Shown here one piece after another: positions 1 through 5,096 of a stretch of DNA of 5,698 nucleotides. The stretch covers positions 1 to 5,698 of the forward strand of contig JAILDS010000210.1 in assembly GCA_024689165.1 (NCBI GenBank). Reading direction: 5' to 3'. Position 1 is the stretch's first letter. Each line of letters opens with the position of its first letter. The notes beneath the pieces are model-generated. The model did no database searches and was not told the origin of the DNA. It saw only the letters and a program-made list of their open reading frames with translations. This DNA comes from Clostridia bacterium (GTDB lineage: Bacteria > Bacillota > Clostridia > Oscillospirales > Acutalibacteraceae). The position numbers were made by a program, and so were the translations under genes.

Positions 1-756
1 CCAGCCGGAGTCGGACACGCTCATGTGCAGCATGTTCTCCTCAACGTGCTGCCAATATTTCGCGGTGACTATGTGGCCCAGAGGGTGGGCAAAATTGTGC
101 TGGACGAGCTTGGGCATACCGGTCGTGCCGGAGGTGAAATACACCAGCATGACGTCGTCGCTGCGCGTCGCCTCGGCGCCGCCCGGGCGTTCGAACACGT
201 CGGACTGTCCGTCGGATTCGTCATGCAGCCCGAGCCAGCCCTCGCGTTTTTCGCCGACGATGAACTTGTACTCAAGCGTCGGTATCTCCGGGCAGGCGGC
301 GTCGACCTGGGACACGACGAACGGGTCGTCCACGCAGATGAAGGCCTTGACCCCGGCGGCGTTGCCGCGGTACACGATATCCTTTTTGGTCAGCTGGAGA
401 GTCGCGGGAATAAGAATGACGCCCAGCTTGTGCAGAGCCGTCGCGCAGACCCAGTATTCCCAGCGGCGGCGCAGTATCATCATCACCACGTCGCCCTTTT
501 TAAAGCCCTTGCTTCTGAGCATATTGGCGACGCGGTTTGACATGCGTTTGATGTCCGTGAACGTGAAAACGCGTTCCTCGTCCTCTTCGTTCACCCAGAC
601 GAGGGCTCGTTTGTCCGGTTCCTCGTCAGCCCAAGCGTCGACGACGTCGTACCCGAAATTGAAATCCTCCGGCACGTTGATCCTGAATTTTTCCCTGAAT
701 TCCTCGTAGCTGTCGAAATCGATCTGAGGAAGATATTTATTGAGCAGATAGTTCAT
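1..756 (-). CDS. AMP-binding acyl-CoA synthetase, N-terminal 252 residues (3' end outside window)
   Basis: The visible part is the N-terminal half of an ANL-superfamily adenylate-forming enzyme. Such enzymes activate a carboxylic acid with ATP to an acyl-AMP and transfer the acyl group to coenzyme A in the cytoplasm. The ATP/AMP-binding P-loop YFTSGTTGMPKLV is at residues 206-218. The segment after it (HNFAHPLGHIVTAKYW, then SVSDSGW at the window edge) has the layout of acetyl-CoA and medium-chain acyl-CoA synthetases, where a D-x-GW motif follows. The family is usually about 540-560 residues, so a little over half is missing. The start is ATG at 756-754, with AAGGAG about 8 bases upstream and an open frame to position 1. 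It lies 118 bases downstream of the XRE-cupin gene on the same strand and is probably its regulatory target or cotranscribed. The acyl substrate cannot be told from this part; a short or medium-chain, branched or aromatic acid are all possible. Confidence 0.92.
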   Translation of the reverse strand, partial: MNYLLNKYLPQIDFDSYEEFREKFRINVPEDFNFGYDVVDAWADEEPDKRALVWVNEEDEERVFTFTDIKRMSNRVANMLRSKGFKKGDVVMMILRRRWEYWVCATALHKLGVILIPATLQLTKKDIVYRGNAAGVKAFICVDDPFVVSQVDAACPEIPTLEYKFIVGEKREGWLGLHDESDGQSDVFERPGGAEATRSDDVMLVYFTSGTTGMPKLVQHNFAHPLGHIVTAKYWQHVEENMLHMSVSDSGW

Positions 757-874
757 CGAGTCTCCTTATCCGGCGTTCGGCGGCAAAGCTCTTTTACCGC
801 CGCCTCTGCGCTGTGTACGCGCGCCGGCGCTTCTGTCTGCGGGGTATGCCTCGGGGCAGAAGCCCGTCGGGTCA
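757..874 (-). other. intergenic gap with two possible RNA hairpins
   Basis: These 118 bases separate the XRE-cupin stop codon from the acyl-CoA synthetase start. I see no ORF and no good promoter here. Two inverted repeats could fold in the leftward transcript. One has arms GCTTCTG (829-835) and CAGAAGC (857-863) around a 21-base loop. The other has arms CGGCGG (778-783) and CCGCCG (797-802), with AAAG/CTTT inside the loop. Neither is followed by a U run on the transcribed strand, so a simple intrinsic terminator is not supported. They could be an RNA processing or stability element that sets different expression of the two genes, or chance in GC-rich DNA. Confidence 0.4.
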
Positions 875-1423
875 TTATTCGCTTATCACTGTCAGGAACC
901 GGGCTTTGACGTCGCCGCCGCAGCGCTGACCGTGTGGGATGGTGGGGTTGAAATAGATCGAGTCGCCGGGCGTCATGACGAATTCCCTGTCGCCGAGGGT
1001 GATGATGACCGTCCCCTCGAGAACGAGGTTGAACTCCTGCCCGGTGTGGGTTATCAGCTTCGCGGGCTTGTCGGTCGGCTCAAGCGTGACGAGCAGCGGC
1101 TGCATTATCTTGTTCGTATAACGGTAAGCAAGATCCTCAAAATGGTATTCCGGGTTCCTGTTGACCACCTTTCCGCCTCCGCGGCGGATAAGATTGTACG
1201 TTTCGAGCCTTGCGGGCTGACCGGTCGCCAGCTCGGTAAAATCCACTCCGAACTTGTTCGCGACGGCGTAGAGCACGCTGATCGGCACGTCGCCGCCGCC
1301 CATTTCGTAGGAGGCGTATACGTCGGGGTCCAGTCCGAGCTCCGAGGCGAGCTCCGCGACGCTGCAGTCGCCGGACTCGCGCAGGACTCTGAGCCTTGCG
1401 CCTATCTCGTCGTATTCGTTCAT
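875..1423 (-). CDS. XRE-family helix-turn-helix regulator with C-terminal cupin sensor domain
   Basis: This is a 182-residue cytoplasmic transcription factor. Residues about 5-67 form a lambda-repressor-like HTH (IGARLRVLRES, then SVAELASELGLDP as the helix-turn-helix core and ISVLYAVANKFGV as the following helices). Residues about 105-180 form a cupin barrel, with H126 and E130 in motif 1 (ITHTGQEFNLVLEG) and PGDSIYFNPTIPH ending at H164 in motif 2. Regulators of this architecture bind DNA through the HTH and sense a small ligand in the cupin. The start is ATG with AAAGGAG 8 bases upstream, and the length is normal for the family. The gene is first in a leftward pair with an acyl-CoA synthetase, so the ligand may be an acid or acyl-CoA made or used by that enzyme (inference). 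Its own promoter carries a perfect inverted repeat on the -35 box, which suggests autoregulation. Confidence 0.93.
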   Translation of the reverse strand: MNEYDEIGARLRVLRESGDCSVAELASELGLDPDVYASYEMGGGDVPISVLYAVANKFGVDFTELATGQPARLETYNLIRRGGGKVVNRNPEYHFEDLAYRYTNKIMQPLLVTLEPTDKPAKLITHTGQEFNLVLEGTVIITLGDREFVMTPGDSIYFNPTIPHGQRCGGDVKARFLTVISE

Positions 1424-1457
1424 AAGGCAGCTCCTTTCCGAATAGCTCTGTTTTCAC

Positions 1458-1486
1458 ATTATAGGTTTTTGACGTCTGTTCGTCAA
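1458..1486 (-). promoter_or_regulatory. sigma-A-type promoter of the XRE-cupin gene
   Basis: On the minus strand the -35 box TTGACG (1486-1481) is followed by a 17-base spacer and a perfect -10 box TATAAT (1463-1458). The -35 matches consensus at five of six positions and the spacing is ideal. A run of nine T on the minus strand (plus-strand A at 1490-1498) lies just upstream of the -35 and could act as an UP-like element or a bend. The predicted transcript starts near 1451 and has a leader of about 28 bases before the ATG at 1423. No other promoter as good is seen in the window. Confidence 0.85.
1469..1486. promoter_or_regulatory. candidate operator: TTGACG-N6-CGTCAA inverted repeat over the leftward -35 box
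   Basis: Positions 1469-1474 (TTGACG) and 1481-1486 (CGTCAA) are perfect 6-base inverted arms around a 6-base centre. The 18-base dyad covers the -35 box of the XRE-cupin promoter and part of its spacer. An HTH dimer bound here would block RNA polymerase, so it is a natural operator for autorepression by the XRE-cupin protein. Assignment to that protein rests on position only. Confidence 0.5.
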
Positions 1487-1500
1487 GATAAAAAAAAAGG

Positions 1501-1529
1501 TTGTAATTACAGACGGATGTTGTTAAAAT
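1501..1529 (+). promoter_or_regulatory. probable promoter of the rightward six-gene operon
   Basis: The -35 box TTGTAA (1501-1506, four of six consensus) is followed by a 17-base spacer and the -10 box TAAAAT (1524-1529, five of six). A TGT triplet directly before the -10 gives an extended -10, which is common in Firmicutes and can offset a poor -35. The predicted start is near 1536, giving a leader of about 38 bases before the hydrolase ATG at 1574. It is back-to-back with the leftward promoter, with only 14 bases between the two -35 boxes. Confidence 0.6.
1502..1511. repeat. 10-base perfect palindrome TGTAATTACA over the rightward -35 box
   Basis: TGTAATTACA is identical to its reverse complement and overlaps five bases of the proposed rightward -35 box. 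It is a possible binding site for a dimeric regulator. A palindrome this short can occur by chance; its position on the -35 box is what makes it notable. Confidence 0.35.
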
Positions 1530-1535
1530 AAGCGC

Positions 1536-1552
1536 TATCACAGGGGTATCAC
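1536..1552 (+). repeat. TATCAC direct repeat with 11-base period in the operon leader
   Basis: TATCAC occurs at 1536-1541 and again at 1547-1552, about one DNA helical turn apart and at the predicted transcription start of the rightward operon. It could be a tandem protein-binding site on one face of the DNA. The repeat is short and may be chance. Confidence 0.25.
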
Positions 1553-1573
1553 GGAATTCAAAGGAGGGTTATC

Positions 1574-2437
1574 ATGCTCAAAGTCATTCTTGCTGTAACG
1601 CTGGCTTTCACGGCTCTTTTTTCTTCCGTAAAAGCGAAGCTCGATCCCATGCCGCAGCTCAAAGACGGCGGCATACGCGTAAAATACGGCTCGGGCCCGT
1701 GCGAATACTACGATATGTACCTACCCGATGGGACTCAGAGCGAAGCGGACGTGTTTTTCCTCGTCCACGGCGGGTCCTGGATGTCCGGCGACCAGACGAT
1801 GTTCACCGGGCACGCGAAATACGCCGCCGAAAAGGGCTTTGTCGGCGTGACGGTCGATTACGACAAGATACTCAACAACGTCAGCGGCGCAAAAATGGTC
1901 TCTGAGCTGTTCGACGCGGCTGAGTCCCTGAAAAAGACGCTTGCCGACCGCGGCGTAACGGCCCGAAGGATGGTCGTCGCCGGTCACTCCTCAGGCTCTA
2001 ACCTCGCGCTGCTCTACGCCTTTGACCACGCTGAAGACAGCCCCATCCCGATAGCGTTCTGCGTCGGCGTGTCCACTCCGTCCGACCTGTATCGCGATTA
2101 CGGGCACGGGACGACGCTTGAAAACAACCGAGACCTTCTGCTCACGGCTCTGACCAAAGAGAACATCAACGAAAAAACGGCGGAAAAGTACGCCGACGCG
2201 ATCGGCGCGGTCTGCCCCGTAGTCCGCGCGAACGAAAACTGCGCGCCGACGCTGCTCATCCACGGCAGCGCGGACAACGTCGTCCCCGTTGAAAACTCCA
2301 CGGAGCTGTACGAAAAACTCAAGGGCCTCGGTGTGGCTTCCGAGCAGCTGATCATCGAGGGGCAGGGCCATTTCTTCGGAAATCGATGGGATGCCGTTTA
2401 CGAAGCCGTCGAACGCTGGACTAAGCTTTACCTTTGA
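1574..2437 (+). CDS. alpha/beta-hydrolase (esterase/lipase-like), exported or membrane-anchored
   Basis: This 287-residue protein is a serine hydrolase of the carboxylesterase / BD-FAE-like kind. The oxyanion-hole motif HGGSW is at 65-69. The nucleophile elbow GHSSG at 137-141 places the catalytic serine at S139. The acid is probably D234 (HGSADNVVP) and the base H266 (GQGHFF), so the triad is complete and in the usual order. Residues 1-21 look like a signal peptide or N-terminal anchor: a short MLK n-region, a hydrophobic stretch VILAVTLAFTALFSSV, and VKA before a possible cleavage site; there is no lipobox cysteine. The ATG follows a strong AAAGGAGGG with a 6-base spacer. It is first in the rightward run, 7 bases before the HD-domain gene. 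The likely substrate is an ester (acyl, acetylated sugar or feruloyl type), but the sequence does not fix which. Location outside the membrane is unlike its cytoplasmic signalling neighbours. Confidence 0.88.
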   Translation: MLKVILAVTLAFTALFSSVKAKLDPMPQLKDGGIRVKYGSGPCEYYDMYLPDGTQSEADVFFLVHGGSWMSGDQTMFTGHAKYAAEKGFVGVTVDYDKILNNVSGAKMVSELFDAAESLKKTLADRGVTARRMVVAGHSSGSNLALLYAFDHAEDSPIPIAFCVGVSTPSDLYRDYGHGTTLENNRDLLLTALTKENINEKTAEKYADAIGAVCPVVRANENCAPTLLIHGSADNVVPVENSTELYEKLKGLGVASEQLIIEGQGHFFGNRWDAVYEAVERWTKLYL

Positions 2438-2444
2438 CAGAAAA

Positions 2445-3011
2445 ATGGATTTTGAGATTCTGGACCGCGCTATACTCTTTGCGGTCAACGCCCACAAAGG
2501 GCAGCTGAGAAAAGACGGGACCGCGTTCATCCTCCACCCGCTGGAGGACGCTTCGATCGTCGGCACTATGACCTCCGACCCGGAGATACTCGCGGCGGCG
2601 GTCCTGCACGATACGGTCGAGGACACGCCGGTCACCGGGGACGACATACTCGAAAACTTCGGCAGCCGCGTTTACGGGCTCGTGATGCACGAGACGGAAA
2701 ACAAACGCCCCGAGATACCGCCATCTGAGAGCTGGCGCGTCAGAAAAGAGGAATCCCTCGCCTCTCTCGCCGCCTCGGACGACCCTGCGGTGCTGATGCT
2801 CTGGCTCGGCGACAAGCTGTCGAACATCCGCGCCCTGCACAGGCAGTTCATGCAGGACGGCCTGTCGGCGTTTGAAAAATTCAACAACGGCGACCCTGCC
2901 GACCACAAGTGGTACTACATGGCGATACTCGAACTGCTCGAGCCGCTCGCCGGATACCCGGCATACAAAGAGTATTCCGTGATGTGCCACGATATATTCG
3001 ACGGGATCTGA
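2445..3011 (+). CDS. small HD-domain (p)ppGpp hydrolase-like protein (SpoT-HD / MESH1 type)
   Basis: This 188-residue single-domain protein matches the hydrolase half of RelA/SpoT enzymes, which remove the 3'-pyrophosphate of ppGpp and pppGpp with a Mn2+ ion. The visible signature, in order, is H17 in AHKGQ, H31 in HPLEDA, the metal-binding pair H55-D56 in LHDTVEDT with E59-D60, FGSRV at 72-76, and D123 in LGDKLSNIR with N127. No synthetase or TGS/ACT domain follows, and the length fits a stand-alone small alarmone hydrolase. ATG at 2445 is preferred. An in-frame ATG at 2391 would add 18 residues and overlap the hydrolase gene by 47 bases, while the family begins close to the first helix FEILDRAILFA. 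There is no clear ribosome binding site before 2445; translation may be coupled to the hydrolase stop 7 bases upstream. The substrate could also be another nucleotide, since MESH1-like enzymes are not all tested on ppGpp. Confidence 0.85.
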   Translation: MDFEILDRAILFAVNAHKGQLRKDGTAFILHPLEDASIVGTMTSDPEILAAAVLHDTVEDTPVTGDDILENFGSRVYGLVMHETENKRPEIPPSESWRVRKEESLASLAASDDPAVLMLWLGDKLSNIRALHRQFMQDGLSAFEKFNNGDPADHKWYYMAILELLEPLAGYPAYKEYSVMCHDIFDGI

Positions 3012-3052
3012 CGCCGGATTTCAGAAAAAACACTCATCGGGAGAAGGAAAGA

Positions 3053-4231
3053 ATGTATACGATCAGTTCGAAAAAAGAAAACGGCGCTCTTGTGATCGCC
3101 GTATCGGGGCGGATAGACTCATCCAACGCCGCAGCAGCCGAAAAGGAGATATTTGACGCCGTCGGTGATCATTCCGGCGCGGTCACGCTCGACGCGGCCG
3201 GGCTCGAATACATCTCCAGCGCGGGGCTCAGGGTCATTCTCAGGCTCAAAAAATCTAATGCCGACACGAGCATAATCAATGCTTCGACCGACGTTTATGA
3301 GATCTTCGACATGACCGGCTTTACGGAGATGATGAGCATTTCCAAGGCCTACCGCAAGGTCAGCATAGAAGGCTGCGAGGTCATCGGCGAGGGCGCGAAC
3401 GGCATCGTGTACAGGCTGGACCCCGACACGATCGTCAAGGTCTATAAAAACCACGACGCCCTTGAGGAGATACACAACGAGCGGGAGCTTGCCCGGAAAG
3501 CATTCGTCATGGGCGTTCCCACTGCGATACCCTACGACGTCGTTCAGGTCGGCGACCTCTACGGCTCCGTTTTCGAGCTCCTCAACGCAAAATCCTTCGC
3601 AAAGCTCATGATCGCCGACCCCTCGATGACTGAGGAGCTCGCGAAGGACAGCGCAGATATCCTTAAGATAATCCATTCGACTATCCTCAAACCCGGCGAG
3701 CTGCCCGACAAAAAGGCGGAGGCGCTCGTTTGGGCAGAATACTGCAGGGACCGTCTTCCTCAGGACGTGGGCGAAAAGCTCGTCCGCCTCGTTTCCGAGA
3801 TACCCGACACGCTCAACATGCTCCACGGCGACTACCATATCAAAAACATCATGCGCCAGAACGGCGAGAACCTGCTCATCGATATGGACACTCTCTCTAT
3901 GGGGCACCCGATCTTCGAGTTCGCCGCCATATTCCTTGCCTACGAGGGTTTTTCCTGCGTTGACAGGAACAACGTGTATGAATTCTTGGGGATCACCTAC
4001 GAGCAGGCCCAGACCTTCCTTAACGCGACCTTCCGGTATTATTTCCCGGACGCGGACGAGGCTTTCGTAAACGGCGTCAAAGAAAAAGCGGCGGTCATCG
4101 GCTACGCCCGACTCCTCAGAAGGACCGAACGAAGGGCAAAGCCCGGCGACGAGTACTCCGCAAAGATCATAGAATTCTGCCGGGACACGCTCGTAAGGCT
4201 CGTGCCCGCCCAGGACAAGCTTTATTTTTGA
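3053..4231 (+). CDS. STAS domain fused to an aminoglycoside-phosphotransferase-like (APH) kinase
   Basis: This 392-residue protein has two domains. Residues about 3-100 are a STAS domain of the anti-sigma-factor-antagonist type (RsbV/SpoIIAA), with VIAVSGRID near 14-22 and YISSAGLRVIL at 53-63. S56 aligns with the serine phosphorylated in SpoIIAA (S58) and RsbV (S56), while the preceding aspartate of those proteins is S55 here. Residues about 108-380 form an APH/choline-kinase-fold domain. It has a glycine-rich loop GEGANG at 112-117, a probable ATP-binding lysine K129 (TIVKVY), the catalytic loop HGDYHIKN at 258-265 with base D260 and N265, and the metal-binding IDMD at 276-279. All key kinase positions are present. 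ATG at 3053 with AGAAGGAAAG just upstream is preferred over an upstream ATG at 2909 that would lie inside the HD gene. The target of the kinase (a small molecule, the STAS serine, or another protein) is unknown. The RsbW-like gene 9 bases downstream is the natural partner of the STAS domain. Confidence 0.87.
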   Translation: MYTISSKKENGALVIAVSGRIDSSNAAAAEKEIFDAVGDHSGAVTLDAAGLEYISSAGLRVILRLKKSNADTSIINASTDVYEIFDMTGFTEMMSISKAYRKVSIEGCEVIGEGANGIVYRLDPDTIVKVYKNHDALEEIHNERELARKAFVMGVPTAIPYDVVQVGDLYGSVFELLNAKSFAKLMIADPSMTEELAKDSADILKIIHSTILKPGELPDKKAEALVWAEYCRDRLPQDVGEKLVRLVSEIPDTLNMLHGDYHIKNIMRQNGENLLIDMDTLSMGHPIFEFAAIFLAYEGFSCVDRNNVYEFLGITYEQAQTFLNATFRYYFPDADEAFVNGVKEKAAVIGYARLLRRTERRAKPGDEYSAKIIEFCRDTLVRLVPAQDKLYF

Positions 4232-4240
4232 GGGACACGG

Positions 4241-4666
4241 ATGAAACTGACCATTCCCGCCGAAACCGCCAGACTGCCCGAAGTCACGGCTTTCGTCGAC
4301 GACTTTCTTGACACAGTCGATTGCCCTTTGCGGGCGCGGATGAAGTTCGATCTCTGCGTCGAGGAGATCTTCGTCAACATAGCCTCCTACGCATACCCGC
4401 CCGGTGTAAAAGGGCTCGCTCAGATCGAGATCGGCGAGCAGAACGGCGTCGTCACCGTCGTTTTTTCGGATTCCGGCATATATTACGACCCGCTGAAAAA
4501 GGAAGACCCCGACGTGACTCTTCCCGCCGCGCAGAGGCGCATCGGCGGGCTCGGGATCTTTCTCGTCAAGAAAAACATGGACTCCGTCGAGTACGTGCGC
4601 GACGGGGACCGGAACATACTTACCATACGGCTCGACATCGGCCGTCGCCCGGCCGCGGAGGACTGA
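4241..4666 (+). CDS. RsbW/SpoIIAB-like HATPase (anti-sigma-factor-type serine kinase)
   Basis: This 141-residue protein consists of a single GHKL ATPase domain, the usual length for RsbW/SpoIIAB-type proteins. The N-box is VEEIFVNIASYAY, with E42 and N46 in the ExxxN spacing of SpoIIAB (E46, N50), so both the kinase base and the metal ligand are present. The G1 box is DSGIYYDP (77-84) and the G2 box is GGLGIFLVK (102-110). Family members bind a sigma factor or other target and phosphorylate the serine of a STAS antagonist. Here the obvious STAS partner is the protein encoded immediately upstream. No sigma factor gene is in the window, so the target could be encoded elsewhere or may not be a sigma factor. 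The start is ATG 9 bases after the preceding stop, and the weak AGGG ribosome site overlaps that stop, which suggests translational coupling. It ends one base before the next start codon. Confidence 0.86.
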   Translation: MKLTIPAETARLPEVTAFVDDFLDTVDCPLRARMKFDLCVEEIFVNIASYAYPPGVKGLAQIEIGEQNGVVTVVFSDSGIYYDPLKKEDPDVTLPAAQRRIGGLGIFLVKKNMDSVEYVRDGDRNILTIRLDIGRRPAAED

Positions 4667-4667
4667 T

Positions 4668-5096
4668 TTGGAAGCTGTAATCAGGCTCAGAGGGACCAGG
4701 GATTCCGAAAACGAGAGAGAACGCATAGACCAGACCATGCCGGGTTCTTTTTCGGGCGAGAACGGCAATTACACGCTGTCTTTTTCCGAGAAGTACAACG
4801 GTTTTGACAACACCTCGACCGTTATCCTTTTCAATTCGGACCGCGTCAACATCGTCAGAGACGGCGCGCTCGAAAGCGAGCTGACCATCGAGCCGCACCG
4901 CACGCACTACTGCAACTACGCCACGCCGTTCGGCTCGTTCACGGTGACCGTCACCGGGCTGACGATAGATTTCGAGCTTGACGAAAACGGCGGCGCCCTG
5001 TTCGTGGACTATCTTATCGACCACGAGACCGGCACGATCTGCCGCACCAAAATGGAAATATCATTTGAGGGATTATCCTCGGAGGAAGAGGAATGA
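4668..5096 (+). CDS. DUF1934 (YwiB-like) calycin-type beta-barrel protein
   Basis: This is a 142-residue protein of unknown function whose pattern fits DUF1934. It has alternating short beta strands, LSFSEKYNG near 37-45, TTV-like TSTVILF near 49-55, VNIVRDGAL at 60-68, a T-x-FG segment (TPFGSFTVTVTGL, 86-98), and an acidic ligand-barrel-like C-terminal half ending in EEEEE. No enzyme motif, signal peptide or membrane segment is seen. I chose the TTG at 4668 because GGAGGA lies 5 bases upstream, the frame opens there, and the strand EAVIRLRGT expected at the N-terminus is kept. The next ATG (4737) would remove it. Its stop overlaps the argS start as ATGA. B. subtilis also has ywiB next to argS, so this is a conserved pairing, and the protein may assist ArgS or share its expression. 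That role is not established. Confidence 0.85.
   Translation: MEAVIRLRGTRDSENERERIDQTMPGSFSGENGNYTLSFSEKYNGFDNTSTVILFNSDRVNIVRDGALESELTIEPHRTHYCNYATPFGSFTVTVTGLTIDFELDENGGALFVDYLIDHETGTICRTKMEISFEGLSSEEEE

Noticed and set aside
23..709. Two long plus-strand open frames over the acyl-CoA synthetase
   Set aside because: The minus-strand frame carries the YFTSGTTGMPKLV motif and a good ribosome site; the plus-strand products are low-complexity and without domains.
778..802. Intrinsic terminator after the XRE-cupin gene
   Set aside because: The GC-rich hairpin has no T run on the transcribed strand and lies close to the next ribosome binding site.
2391..2444. Upstream ATG start for the HD-domain gene
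   Set aside because: It would overlap the hydrolase gene by 47 bases and add a non-conserved tail; ATG 2445 fits the family start and the operon spacing better, though its ribosome site is weak.
2909..3052. Upstream ATG start for the STAS-APH gene
   Set aside because: It would run 103 bases inside the HD gene with an arginine-rich out-of-frame peptide; ATG 3053 has a good ribosome site and begins right at the STAS domain.
3053..4231. Aminoglycoside resistance gene
   Set aside because: The APH fold is shared by many small-molecule kinases. The STAS fusion and the HATPase neighbour point to signalling, and nothing specific to a known resistance enzyme is seen.
2445..4666. Toxin-antitoxin or phage-defence island
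   Set aside because: There is an alarmone hydrolase but no synthetase toxin beside it, no mobile element, and a housekeeping gene closes the run. The STAS/HATPase pair fits regulation better than defence.
3119..4768. A 549-codon open frame on the minus strand, opposite the STAS-APH and HATPase genes
   Set aside because: It is in register with the sense codons of both genes, so it stays open simply because TTA, CTA and TCA codons are rare in this GC-rich DNA; it ends at the first sense TCA (3119-3121). The product has no recognisable domain, while both sense genes have complete motifs.
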